Shown: positions 18,267-26,607 of the stretch, piece by piece
How the letters are laid out: every line of letters starts with the position of its first letter
Position numbering within the stretch: the first letter of the stretch is position 1
Assembly: GCF_000766945.1 (NCBI RefSeq)
Contig: NZ_KN266208.1
Coordinates: 284,604 to 348,603 of the forward strand
DNA length: 64,000 bases
Direction of reading: 5' to 3'
From: Cellvibrio mixtus subsp. mixtus J3-8
Lineage (GTDB): Bacteria; Pseudomonadota; Gammaproteobacteria; Pseudomonadales; Cellvibrionaceae
Position numbers and translations under genes: made by a program
The notes under the pieces: model-generated
Databases searched by the model: none
What the model saw: the letters and a program-made list of their open reading frames with translations, nothing else
Told to the model about the DNA's origin: nothing

Positions 18267-19262
18267 TCATTTGTAACGAATCATGTCGTCTCGTGCTTCC
18301 TGAATCGCTGATTCAGCGTTTTTATCATCATCAATGGCGTGCGATTGCAAACCAGAAAGCAACTTTTGTGAGCACCAACTCGCAATACCAGCAAAAGACC
18401 AGGAGGAGTAAAACAGCAATGCAACCAACACCAATGCCACACCAAAAAGTGTGTGAGAAGACAGTTCTTCATCCGCGAGGTTTTTCCCTATCAAAATTGC
18501 CAGCACCGGCGTCATCAAGGTAATCAACGATACTGCGCTGGCGGAAAGGCGCTGCAAAATATAAAAAAATAATGCGGAGCCAATCAGTGATCCAACTATC
18601 GCCAAATACACAACTGAACCAGCAGATTTTATTGATATGGCTTGTGGAATTTCACCATCCATTACCCACCAACTCAGTAATAACCCCGGCAACGCAAACA
18701 AAAGAGAGCCGGTTGCCTGGTGAAACGCATCCACGCTCAACGCGTGCTGCTCAGTCAATTTTTTAACCCACACACTGCTAAAACTAAACAGCACACACGA
18801 TAACAAAATGCCGGAGATCCCATATACCGAGCGAAAATCAAAATGCAATTGATGGAAAAAAATTATGACTAATCCTGTTAATGCCAGCAGCAATGCCAAC
18901 ACTTTTTTAAGTGAAAATGGATTTTTCTTTAACAGCAACAAGGTCATCACGCCGGTTACAAAAGGCAATAATGCAAAAATTACTGCAACCAGGCCTGAAG
19001 GAATAAATTGCGCAGCCCAATAGACCACGGGCATATTCGGAAAAATACCAATTGACGCTGCAAAATAAATTAATCGATGCTGCCAAAAAACCGCGAACGA
19101 TTGCCGCACAATGGCAAAAAAAGACAACGCTATTGCCAATGCAATTAACATACGTGTAACTGCAGCAGCCATAAAACTCAAGCTATCGCTACTCCATTGA
19201 ATAGCGAGGGGGGTAGTGGCCCAAATCAGCACCACGGAAAAATAGGCAAGCAATACAGCCAC
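18267..19262 (-). CDS. EamA/DMT-superfamily drug/metabolite exporter
   Basis: 331 residues with about ten hydrophobic segments arranged as two EamA repeats, an inner-membrane transporter of the drug/metabolite type. The start is GTG at 19262, seven bases after an AAGGAG site. The sequence has the usual small-residue-rich helices (SLIGSALFFYILQRLSASAVSL). The last 40 residues after the final helix are hydrophilic and unlike most family members. Substrate cannot be inferred from sequence, and no metabolic neighbour points to one. Confidence 0.88.
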   Translation of the reverse strand: MAVLLAYFSVVLIWATTPLAIQWSSDSLSFMAAAVTRMLIALAIALSFFAIVRQSFAVFWQHRLIYFAASIGIFPNMPVVYWAAQFIPSGLVAVIFALLPFVTGVMTLLLLKKNPFSLKKVLALLLALTGLVIIFFHQLHFDFRSVYGISGILLSCVLFSFSSVWVKKLTEQHALSVDAFHQATGSLLFALPGLLLSWWVMDGEIPQAISIKSAGSVVYLAIVGSLIGSALFFYILQRLSASAVSLITLMTPVLAILIGKNLADEELSSHTLFGVALVLVALLFYSSWSFAGIASWCSQKLLSGLQSHAIDDDKNAESAIQEARDDMIRYK

Positions 19263-19344
19263 GGCAAAACTCCTTATATTCCCTGAGGAGGAAATGGAAA
19301 TTACCGCAGCACTATTCGATTAGAAAAAACTGAAACCCGAAAAC

Positions 19345-19380
19345 ACAAAGGCCGCAGTTTTTATGCTGCGGCCTTTGTTT
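19345..19380. terminator. Strong bidirectional terminator hairpin
   Basis: Stem ACAAAGGCCGCAG (19345-19357) with CTGCGGCCTTTGT (19366-19378), 13 pairs, loop of eight. T-run TTT on the right and A-run on the left after the CGAAAACA stretch. It stands between divergent genes, which is unusual. Confidence 0.8.
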
Positions 19381-19583
19381 AAAACGATTAAAACATCAAT
19401 CAACAAATTCCGCCAAAACACGCGCAATGACCACAAGCCAAAAAATTGGTCGTAGTGCTACGCGATGTTTTAGGGAACTCATGGAATACATAATATTTTG
19501 TGTCTATCGTTAGATGAATTTATTAAGTTGAACGAGAGTAATTTAATTTCCATTCAGCCACAAGTCATTTTGTGGATTTTTTT
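19380..19583 (+). ncRNA. Candidate small RNA ending in an intrinsic terminator
   Basis: The hairpin CCACAA (19558-19563) / TTGTGG (19570-19575) is followed by A and seven T (19577-19583), a plausible plus-strand terminator. It lies upstream of the likely cca promoter, so it cannot belong to cca, and no gene lies between it and the terminator at 19345. A transcript of up to about 200 bases could end here. The 5' end is not defined; a TAATAT element lies at about 19490. Confidence 0.4.
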
Positions 19584-19635
19584 ATCAGTGCGATTCACCT
19601 ATACTCCGCGGCAACTTTTCTATTAAGCATGCGTT

Positions 19636-20871
19636 ATGAAAACTTATCTGGTAGGCGGCGCTGTCCGCGATAAATTATTAGGTCGCCCGGTCACGGAACA
19701 GGATTGGGTTGTCGTAGGGGCGACGCCAGAACAATTGCAAGTGCAAGGTTTTACCCCTGTGGGCAAGGATTTCCCGGTGTTTCTACACCCGCAAACCAAA
19801 GAAGAATATGCGTTGGCCCGCACTGAACGCAAAACGGGCCATGGCTATGCAGGGTTCAGTTTTTATTGCGGTACAGAAGTAACATTGGAAGAGGACCTGA
19901 TTCGCCGCGACCTGACGATTAATGCCATGGCCGAAGATGAACATGGCAATATTATCGATCCGTATAAAGGACAGGCCGACTTACAACAAAAAATACTTCG
20001 CCATGTATCGCCCGCATTTGCAGAAGATCCAGTACGCATATTGCGTATTGCCCGTTTTGCCGCGCGCTACCATCATTACGGTTTTCGCGTTGCCGGTGAA
20101 ACAATTGCGCTTATGCAAACCATGGTAAGTAACGATGAAGTCGACCACTTGGTCGCAGAGCGTATATGGAAAGAAACCGAGCGCGCTTTGGCAGAGCCCA
20201 ATCCCGAAATTTTCATTCAGGTATTGCGCGACTGCCATGCTCTGGAAAAAATTTTTCCGGAAATTAATGCGCTTTTCGGTGTACCGCAAACAGCGCTTCA
20301 TCATCCGGAAGTTGATACCGGTATCCATACCTTGATGAGCCTGCAACAAGCAGTCAAATTAACAATCAATACCTGTATTCGCTTTGCAACTCTGGTGCAT
20401 GATTTGGGCAAAGGCACCACACCGAAAGAGGAATGGCCGCGCCATATTGCCCATGAAGAACGCAGCCTGCCCCTGGTAAAACAATTGTGTGAGCGCATCG
20501 CTGCACCACGCGATTACAAAGAACTGGCACTGATGGTGGCGCAATGGCATACCCATTGCCATAGGGCCATGGAATTAAAACCTTCAACGGTGTTAAAAGT
20601 TCTACAATCTAACGATGCATTTCGTCGCCCGGAACGCTTTCATCAATTTCTGGTTTGCTGTGAGGCCGATGCCCGTGGTCGCACCGGCTTTGAAGATCGC
20701 GATTACCCGCAAGCCGATTTTTTTCGTCGCGCCCTGAGTGCCGCCCAGCAAATTGATTTAGCCCCATTGCGCGCGCAAGGTTTAACCGGACAAGCATTCG
20801 GCGATGCAATTGCCCGGCTACGATTAGACAAAGTTACGCAATTAAAGCAGGAATTTTACGCGCAGGAATAG
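19636..20871 (+). CDS. cca: Multifunctional CCA tRNA nucleotidyltransferase
   Basis: 411 residues. It adds and repairs the 3' CCA of tRNAs using CTP and ATP. The class II nucleotidyltransferase motif [11 protein letters not shown] is at the N-terminus, followed by [13 protein letters not shown] and the [10 protein letters not shown] motif. The C-terminal HD phosphohydrolase domain ([10 protein letters not shown]) marks the gammaproteobacterial multifunctional type, which also has 2'-phosphatase/phosphodiesterase activity. The likely -10 is TATACT at 19600. It heads a block whose next member is a pteridine reductase. Confidence 0.96.
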   Translation: MKTYLVGGAVRDKLLGRPVTEQDWVVVGATPEQLQVQGFTPVGKDFPVFLHPQTKEEYALARTERKTGHGYAGFSFYCGTEVTLEEDLIRRDLTINAMAEDEHGNIIDPYKGQADLQQKILRHVSPAFAEDPVRILRIARFAARYHHYGFRVAGETIALMQTMVSNDEVDHLVAERIWKETERALAEPNPEIFIQVLRDCHALEKIFPEINALFGVPQTALHHPEVDTGIHTLMSLQQAVKLTINTCIRFATLVHDLGKGTTPKEEWPRHIAHEERSLPLVKQLCERIAAPRDYKELALMVAQWHTHCHRAMELKPSTVLKVLQSNDAFRRPERFHQFLVCCEADARGRTGFEDRDYPQADFFRRALSAAQQIDLAPLRAQGLTGQAFGDAIARLRLDKVTQLKQEFYAQE

Positions 20872-20896
20872 CAATCACTTTTTGCAGGAGTAAGCC

Positions 20897-21673
20897 ATGC
20901 CCGAGACCACCATGAATAACCAAACCAAAGTCGCATTGGTTACCGGCGCAGCTAAACGCATAGGCGCCGAGATTGCACGGCAACTTCATACTGTTGGCTT
21001 CAATGTAATTATTCATTACAACCAGTCCGCGGCGGCGGCACAAGAACTGGTTGAAGAACTCAATGGCGAACGCGAAAATTCTGCCGTCGGATTACCTGCA
21101 GACCTTAATGATCACACTCAAATAATAAATCTTGCGCAGCAGAGCACAACACAATGGCAACGGATGGATGTGCTGGTTAATAACGCATCCAGCTTTTATC
21201 CTACACCTATAGGTGAAGCAACAAATTCTGACTGGGACAACCTGATTAATTCCAACCTGAAAGCACCGTTCTTTTTAACGCAGGCGCTGGCACCAGCACT
21301 CATACAAAGCCATGGGTGCATTATTAATATCGCCGATATTTATGCGCAACGCCCGTTAAAAAAACACAGCATTTATTCAATTGCAAAAGCCGGCAATGAA
21401 ATGCTGACCAAAACCCTCGCCCAGGAACTTGCCCCGCGCGTGCGAGTCAATGGTATAGCGCCAGGCGCTATTCTCTGGCCGGAAGATTATTATAAAAAAA
21501 CCGAAGAACAACTTTCCGACGAAAATAAAGAAAAAATGCTTGCACAAATTCCATTACTGCAACGTGGACAAGTACAGGACATAGCACGTACTATTTTATT
21601 TTTAGCGAAAGATGCTCCGTACATTACCGGACAAATTATTGTCGTGGATGGCGGCCGCACTCTCACTATTTAA
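20897..21673 (+). CDS. Pteridine reductase (FolM-like short-chain dehydrogenase)
   Basis: 258 residues of the classical SDR fold. The cofactor loop is TGAAKRIGAEIARQL; the Arg in GAAKRIG is typical of NADPH-dependent pteridine reductases. Later come NNAS, the catalytic YSIAKAG and NGIAPGAILWPE. Such enzymes reduce dihydrobiopterin, dihydromonapterin or dihydrofolate. The neighbourhood of folB and folK supports a pterin substrate. The start has a GGAG site six bases upstream (ATG at 20897). It follows cca by 25 bases. Confidence 0.88.
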   Translation: MPETTMNNQTKVALVTGAAKRIGAEIARQLHTVGFNVIIHYNQSAAAAQELVEELNGERENSAVGLPADLNDHTQIINLAQQSTTQWQRMDVLVNNASSFYPTPIGEATNSDWDNLINSNLKAPFFLTQALAPALIQSHGCIINIADIYAQRPLKKHSIYSIAKAGNEMLTKTLAQELAPRVRVNGIAPGAILWPEDYYKKTEEQLSDENKEKMLAQIPLLQRGQVQDIARTILFLAKDAPYITGQIIVVDGGRTLTI

Positions 21674-21697
21674 TTAATCAGGATTTGTGAAATAACA

Positions 21698-22663
21698 ATG
21701 ATTAGAACCCAGCTTCTCACTGCCCATGGCGAACACATACACGGCAGCACAGAATTAATTGAACGTTGGCGTAATGAAGGTAGTGGTTACATCTGGATCG
21801 ATTTATTGGGTGAAGAACCCGCAATAGAAAAACAATTTTTACTCTCAATGGGCTGCCATCCATTAGCTGTTGAGGATGTGCAGCGTTTTCGCCATCCACC
21901 TAAAACAGAAACGTTTGACGATTACACATTAATTTTGTATCGCGGTATTACCGAGTTTAATAAAGATCTCACCATCCAGCAGATGACGATTGCATTGTTC
22001 TCCGGTGATCGCTGCCTGATCAGTTGCCATCCACGCAACTCCATGGGCATCAGTTATTACTGGGAAAATGCTTACAAAGAAAACTTATTGGTAAGCCCCG
22101 GCCTGCTTGCTTCGCGCATCATGCGCTTTTCAATTGGCCGTTACCTCGAAGCGATTCTTGCATTTGAACCATCACTAAATGAACTTGAAGATTCCATGCA
22201 AGAAAAACCCAATGATGAAGTGATGCGAGAACTTATCGCCTATCAATCACGCCTGCGAAAATTACGGCGAATATTCAGTTATCACGAAAAACTCGTTACC
22301 AATTTATTAAAAGACATCCCCCAGCGTTTGATTGACGAAGACGGCGATATTGAACATGCACTGCAGGATTTATTCGAGCGCTGCGAACGCCTGCACGGCT
22401 TGACGGCAATGTATTATGAAATCTGCGGCGATTTGATTAACGGTTACCTTTCCATCACCTCACACCAGTTAAACAACACCATGAAAGTGCTGACAGTAAT
22501 CACCGCAATTTTCGTCCCGCTCACGTTTATTGCCGGTATTTACGGGATGAATTTTGATAACATGCCCGAACTGCATGCGACCTACGGTTATTTTTATACG
22601 TTGGGTGCAATGCTCGTAATTGCAGCAGGGTTTGGAATTGTTGCTTATAAAAAATGGCTTTAG
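21698..22663 (+). CDS. CorA-family magnesium/divalent-cation transporter
   Basis: 321 residues. A long soluble N-terminal domain is followed by two C-terminal membrane helices (about 260-280 and 295-317). The first ends in the signature YGMNFDNMPE, the GMN selectivity motif of CorA pentamers. The region LTVITAIFVPLTFIAGIYGMNF is diagnostic. The gene lies 24 bases after the pteridine reductase and is probably cotranscribed, though functionally unrelated. Mg2+, Co2+ or Zn2+ cannot be told apart from sequence. Confidence 0.92.
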   Translation: MIRTQLLTAHGEHIHGSTELIERWRNEGSGYIWIDLLGEEPAIEKQFLLSMGCHPLAVEDVQRFRHPPKTETFDDYTLILYRGITEFNKDLTIQQMTIALFSGDRCLISCHPRNSMGISYYWENAYKENLLVSPGLLASRIMRFSIGRYLEAILAFEPSLNELEDSMQEKPNDEVMRELIAYQSRLRKLRRIFSYHEKLVTNLLKDIPQRLIDEDGDIEHALQDLFERCERLHGLTAMYYEICGDLINGYLSITSHQLNNTMKVLTVITAIFVPLTFIAGIYGMNFDNMPELHATYGYFYTLGAMLVIAAGFGIVAYKKWL

Positions 22664-22714
22664 CTAAAATCCACTCCTTACCGACTTGATCACCAACATA
22701 CACAAAGAACTTCT

Positions 22715-23572
22715 ATGCCAAGGATATCGATCTACCTACCAGGATGTTTCTTCCTCTTTTTTTGCCATTCCATCTTCGCTGCCGTTCTCAGTTGCAAAGC
22801 TGCGGATGGGAAAACCATCTTTACCGATGACCCACGCAAATGCAGCAAACAGCAAGTGACGGAAGTACCCTTAAATATCCCCAGGCAAACCCGTGTTAAC
22901 TATCGCTACCCGGAAAGACTTTATGACCGCAGCAGCAGTCATTGGCCGATCTTTATTGAGCGCCCGGAAAACCAGCAAGATATAAAAGTTTACGATAAAG
23001 CAGTTGCGCGCCTGGCCAAAATCCTGGACCTGGTTTTCACCAGGTTTCCCTATGCAACACACGCAAAACTAAAAACCGTAAGTTTCTATATTATGCGCGG
23101 CCCAAAACATCGATTAGGTGGTGAAGGTGGCGGAGCGCGCTATATCCATCACAAAATAGAACAATACTCATTACATGACAATCACTGGAATAATGCCGTG
23201 GTCATTTACAGCGCAGACAGTTTTTTATATCACAATGAAATTGTAACCAATCACCTTATTGTGCACGAATTAGCGCATGCCTGGCACTTTTTGGAATGGA
23301 CATACCAGTACCAGCCCATCATAGACACTTGGTTAAATTCACGAAATAACGGACTTTACCAGTCAGTAAAGGACTACGCAGGAAGAAACCTTAATCCTGC
23401 CTACGCAACCACTAACGAATATGAATATTTTGCAGATCTTTCAGCTATATTTTTTGTTGGAGGAACCTACCATCCCTTTGATAAACAAGGTTTAGCGAAA
23501 TATGACCCCAAGGGCTATAGCATGATAGAGACGTATTGGCTCACACAAAAAACTAACTCGCCACAGAAATAA
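22715..23572 (+). CDS. Putative secreted zinc metallopeptidase (HExxH) with DUF4124-like N-terminus
   Basis: 285 residues. The signal peptide is about 1-22 (ends SIFA). The segment SCKAADGKTIFTDDPRKC resembles the start of a DUF4124 domain, with two cysteines that may bond. A zincin motif HELAH lies at 184-188, and a downstream NEYEYFADL (E235/E237, D241) looks like the third-ligand helix of gluzincins. I recognise no named peptidase family over the whole length. Its 3' end overlaps the convergent folK by 20 bases. It lies 51 bases after corA. Activity is inferred from the motif only. Confidence 0.65.
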   Translation: MPRISIYLPGCFFLFFCHSIFAAVLSCKAADGKTIFTDDPRKCSKQQVTEVPLNIPRQTRVNYRYPERLYDRSSSHWPIFIERPENQQDIKVYDKAVARLAKILDLVFTRFPYATHAKLKTVSFYIMRGPKHRLGGEGGGARYIHHKIEQYSLHDNHWNNAVVIYSADSFLYHNEIVTNHLIVHELAHAWHFLEWTYQYQPIIDTWLNSRNNGLYQSVKDYAGRNLNPAYATTNEYEYFADLSAIFFVGGTYHPFDKQGLAKYDPKGYSMIETYWLTQKTNSPQK

Positions 23573-24068
23573 TATTTTCTTGCCATTTAAAATCAATCGC
23601 CCACAACTTCTGTGAAGCCTGATCATAATCAGCCCATAATTGTCGATAGGTTTTTTGTAATTGCGGATGCGGAATAGACGGGGCTATTTCAGCAAGAGGT
23701 AAAAGTACAAATGCGTTTTTGGTGATTTCAGCGCGCGGCAGTTCAATACCATTTTCAATACCAACAAAATCACCGTAAGTCAGAATATCAATATCCAATG
23801 TGCGCGGGCTGAATTTCGGTCCATTGCGCTTACGTCCATTATTATCTTCAATACGTTTCAAGTTTTCCGACAATTCTGTAATGGATAAATCTGTCTCCGC
23901 ACCAACTACCAGATTAAAAAAATTGCTGCCGTCAAATCCAACTGATTTGCTTTCATAAACAGAGGAAATATTCAATACACCCAACAATTCATGCAGTGCA
24001 TCCAATGCAGCAAGAATATGCTTGTGGCGATCAACATTACTCCCAAGGCTTAAATAGATCCTTGTCAT
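23553..24068 (-). CDS. folK: 2-amino-4-hydroxy-6-hydroxymethyldihydropteridine diphosphokinase
   Basis: 171 residues. It transfers pyrophosphate from ATP to 6-hydroxymethyl-7,8-dihydropterin in folate synthesis. N-terminal YLSLGSNVDR and central RNGPKFSPRTLDIDIL, which carries the ATP and metal-binding aspartates, are characteristic, as is the LPLAEIAP stretch. The start overlaps folB by four bases (24065-24068), showing translational coupling. It converges on the HExxH gene with a 20-base overlap. Confidence 0.95.
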   Translation of the reverse strand: MTRIYLSLGSNVDRHKHILAALDALHELLGVLNISSVYESKSVGFDGSNFFNLVVGAETDLSITELSENLKRIEDNNGRKRNGPKFSPRTLDIDILTYGDFVGIENGIELPRAEITKNAFVLLPLAEIAPSIPHPQLQKTYRQLWADYDQASQKLWAIDFKWQENIISVAS

Positions 24069-24436
24069 AACGGCAGGCCTTCTGGCCGTGCGCCGCGTTC
24101 AATAATCAACCCGACATCGCGTGCACCACGTATTGCACCAGGTTTACTCAATCGCAAACGCAACCAGGGCACATTAAATTCCGCACGAATAACCTGCGCA
24201 ATCTCTTCTGCTAATGTTTCCACTAAAAGTGCGTTGCGATTTTCCACATACGCAATTAAACGCTTGGAAACGGCTTTGTAATTCAGCGCATACTGAATGT
24301 CATCGGTCTCGGCGGCCCTGCGAATATCACTGGCCATTTCCAGATCAATGCTCACCGTCTGGCGCACTTCGCGCTCCCAATCGTAAATACCGATGATGGT
24401 ATCAATGCGTAAATCGCGGATGTAAACAATATCCAT
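24065..24436 (-). CDS. folB: Dihydroneopterin aldolase
   Basis: 123 residues, full length. It converts 7,8-dihydroneopterin to 6-hydroxymethyldihydropterin and glycolaldehyde, and may epimerise. The start MDIVYIRDLRIDTIIGIYDWERE and the conserved E in VETLAEEIAQ, plus C-terminal LSKPGAIRGARDVGL, fit FolB. It precedes and overlaps folK. Its own start lies 31 bases after the tsaD stop; plsY, often found between them, is absent. Confidence 0.95.
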   Translation of the reverse strand: MDIVYIRDLRIDTIIGIYDWEREVRQTVSIDLEMASDIRRAAETDDIQYALNYKAVSKRLIAYVENRNALLVETLAEEIAQVIRAEFNVPWLRLRLSKPGAIRGARDVGLIIERGARPEGLPL

Positions 24437-24467
24437 AATCAGCGTCTGCTAAAAAATAAAATCGTAA

Positions 24468-25496
24468 TTAAAGGGATGAAAGCGAATCCAGTGGCCAACG
24501 GGCCTTGATATTAATCGCCAGTGTTTCGTGCTGCCCGGCAAGTAACCGCTGGCAACCGGCATAAGCAATCATTGCACCGTTGTCAGTACAAAATTCATGG
24601 CGCGCGTAAAATACTTTTGCACCGATTTTGGCGAGCTCGCTGTCGAGATCTGCACGCAATTTTTTGTTGGCAGAAACGCCACCGGCAATGACCAGTGTTT
24701 TCATGCCTGTTTGCTCAAGCGCGCGCTTGCATTTAATCACCAGAGTATCAACCACTGCTGCCTGAAACGCATTCGCAATGTCGGCACAGGTTTGGTCATC
24801 AGGCAAACCATTCGCTTGTTTATTTGCGTTTACGGCAGTGAGCGTTGCAGTTTTTAGCCCGCTAAAACTGAAATCCAGGCCGGGACGATCTACCATTGGC
24901 CGCGGAAATTTGAACCGCCCATCTACACCGCGTTCGGCGAGCCTGGCTACTTGCGGGCCGCCCGGGTAATCCAGGTCGAGCATTTTGGCGGCCTTATCGA
25001 AAGCTTCGCCGGCAGCATCATCAATTGACTCCCCCAGCAACTCGTAATCACCTAATGAATTAACCTTAACAAGCTGGGTATGCCCACCGGAAACCAAAAG
25101 CGCTACAAAGGGAAACTCAGGGGGATTTGCTTCCAGCATGGGGGCGAGTAAATGTCCCTCCATGTGATGAACACCAATAGCCGGAACTTTCCAGGCATAG
25201 GCGAGAGAGCGACCAAATGAAGCGCCAACCATAAGAGCCCCCACCAAACCGGGCCCGGAGGTGTATGCGATTGCATCGATATCGGCAGGGCCGGTATCGC
25301 TTTTTTCCATCACCTCATTAATAAGTGGAAGCAGCTTACGCACGTGGTCACGCGAGGCCAGTTCAGGCACCACACCACCGTACTCGGCATGCAGTGCGAT
25401 TTGGGTATAAAGCACATGAGCCAACAGGCCGCGCTCGCTATCATAGACGGCCACACCGGTTTCATCACAGGATGTTTCCAGCCCCAACACTCGCAT
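24468..25496 (-). CDS. tsaD: tRNA N6-adenosine threonylcarbamoyltransferase subunit TsaD
   Basis: 342 residues from the ATG at 25496 ([14 protein letters not shown]); an upstream TTG frame start is rejected. TsaD transfers the threonylcarbamoyl group to A37 of ANN-decoding tRNAs, with TsaB and TsaE. The ASKHA-fold motifs are visible: ETSCDETG, metal-binding [17 protein letters not shown], and the C-terminal [12 protein letters not shown]. It is divergent from rpsU, as in many gammaproteobacteria. Confidence 0.96.
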   Translation of the reverse strand: MRVLGLETSCDETGVAVYDSERGLLAHVLYTQIALHAEYGGVVPELASRDHVRKLLPLINEVMEKSDTGPADIDAIAYTSGPGLVGALMVGASFGRSLAYAWKVPAIGVHHMEGHLLAPMLEANPPEFPFVALLVSGGHTQLVKVNSLGDYELLGESIDDAAGEAFDKAAKMLDLDYPGGPQVARLAERGVDGRFKFPRPMVDRPGLDFSFSGLKTATLTAVNANKQANGLPDDQTCADIANAFQAAVVDTLVIKCKRALEQTGMKTLVIAGGVSANKKLRADLDSELAKIGAKVFYARHEFCTDNGAMIAYAGCQRLLAGQHETLAINIKARWPLDSLSSL

Positions 25497-25611
25497 AACC
25501 AACCCCAAGCAATCATTGACTAGCGCACAAAGACGCCCAAAAAGGCGGCTATGATAATCCGATGATCACTGAAAACCCAGCAAAACTCCCTTCATATAAG
25601 AAGGCCCAAGG

Positions 25612-25640
25612 TTGCGATGGGGGGAATAAGCGTATAGAAT
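25612..25640 (+). promoter_or_regulatory. Probable sigma-70 promoter of rpsU
   Basis: -35 TTGCGA (25612-25617) and -10 TAGAAT (25635-25640; the overlapping hexamer TATAGA starts at 25633) are spaced 17 bases apart. Transcription would start near 25647, giving an rpsU leader of about 80 bases. Confidence 0.6.
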
Positions 25641-25728
25641 CCGCACCCCTCGGATACCTGACCGCGTTTTATGCCGGCGGCTATCCACAAGACATCATTT
25701 CCAAGCACTCTATTTAAAAGGTAACAGC

Positions 25729-25944
25729 ATGCCTTCAGTAAAAATTAAAGAAAACGAACCATTTGATGTAGCTTTGCGTCGCTTCAAGCGCGCCTGTGAA
25801 AAAGCCGGTATTTTGGCTGACGTTCGCGCCCGCGAATGCTATGAGAAGCCAACCACCATTCGTAAGCGTGATGCTGCTGCTGCAGTTAAGCGTCATGCTA
25901 AAAAGGTACAACGCGAATCCAAAAAATTTACCCGTCTGTACTAA
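25729..25944 (+). CDS. rpsU: 30S ribosomal protein bS21
   Basis: 71 residues, exact family size, very basic. Sequence [27 protein letters not shown] is the bS21 hallmark. It binds the 30S platform and helps mRNA initiation. It is the first gene of the macromolecular synthesis block rpsU-yqeY-dnaG-rpoD. The 148-base gap to yqeY holds an imperfect hairpin (GCTGCAA 25951-25957 with TTGCAGC 25973-25979), perhaps the partial terminator known in E. coli between rpsU and dnaG. Confidence 0.98.
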   Translation: MPSVKIKENEPFDVALRRFKRACEKAGILADVRARECYEKPTTIRKRDAAAAVKRHAKKVQRESKKFTRLY

Positions 25945-26092
25945 TTGCCAGCTGCAAACCCTGCGGGGATAGTTGCAGCCAGCCAGTGCTTACCGGTTCT
26001 GCTTGTTAGTTGTGTTTGCATCTTTACATTAACAAGCCGTGCGTTTTTAGATCACTGATTACTGAATATTGTTTACTGCATAACGGTGGATC

Positions 26093-26548
26093 ATGAGTGA
26101 AGCAACGCTAAAAGACCGCATAAATGATGCCTTGAAAACCGCGATGCGCGCTAAAGAAAAAGAGCGCGTCGCGGTTTTGCGTCTTGTGATGTCTGAATTC
26201 AAGAAAATCGAAGTTGATGAGCGCATCGAATTGGATGACGCCCGTGTACTTGCTGTGCTCGACAAAATGGTCAAGCAGCGCCGCGACTCGGAGACTCAAT
26301 ACCGCAACGCCAATCGCCCTGAGCTTGCCGAGCAGGAAGCTTATGAAATCCGCGAAATCCAGGCTTATTTGCCTGCGGCCCTGACCGCTGCCGAGCTTGA
26401 TGCAATTGTCGTTAAAGCGATTGCCGATGCAGGCGTTACCGAAGCGCGCGATATGGGCAAAGCCATGGGTTTGATCAAGCCACAAGTGCAAGGCCGCGCC
26501 GATATGAGCGATGTGAGTAAGCTGCTTAAAGCCAAATTGAGCAATTAG
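26093..26548 (+). CDS. yqeY: GatB/YqeY domain protein
   Basis: 151 residues. The family shares the tail domain of GatB, the tRNA-dependent amidotransferase subunit, and is thought to interact with tRNA, but its function is unproven. The N-terminus LKDRINDALKTAMRAKEKERVAVLRLV and the central EIREIQAYLPAALTAAELDAIV are typical. Its place between rpsU and dnaG is conserved in many gammaproteobacteria (not in E. coli). Confidence 0.92.
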   Translation: MSEATLKDRINDALKTAMRAKEKERVAVLRLVMSEFKKIEVDERIELDDARVLAVLDKMVKQRRDSETQYRNANRPELAEQEAYEIREIQAYLPAALTAAELDAIVVKAIADAGVTEARDMGKAMGLIKPQVQGRADMSDVSKLLKAKLSN

Positions 26549-26607
26549 TCGCCTATTATTAATAGCTTGGTGCTAGCTCCTGGCAATCACTTTCAAGCGA
26601 CTATTTC

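Larger units (their letters stand above)
19263..19635. other. 373-bp divergent intergenic region with two orphan terminators
   Basis: Lies between the DMT exporter (minus) and cca (plus), so both flanking genes read outward. It nevertheless holds two terminator-like hairpins (19345-19380 and 19558-19583) and a cca promoter element downstream of the second (TATACT at 19600-19605). A 28-codon frame (19427-19513) has no ribosome site. Confidence 0.6.
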
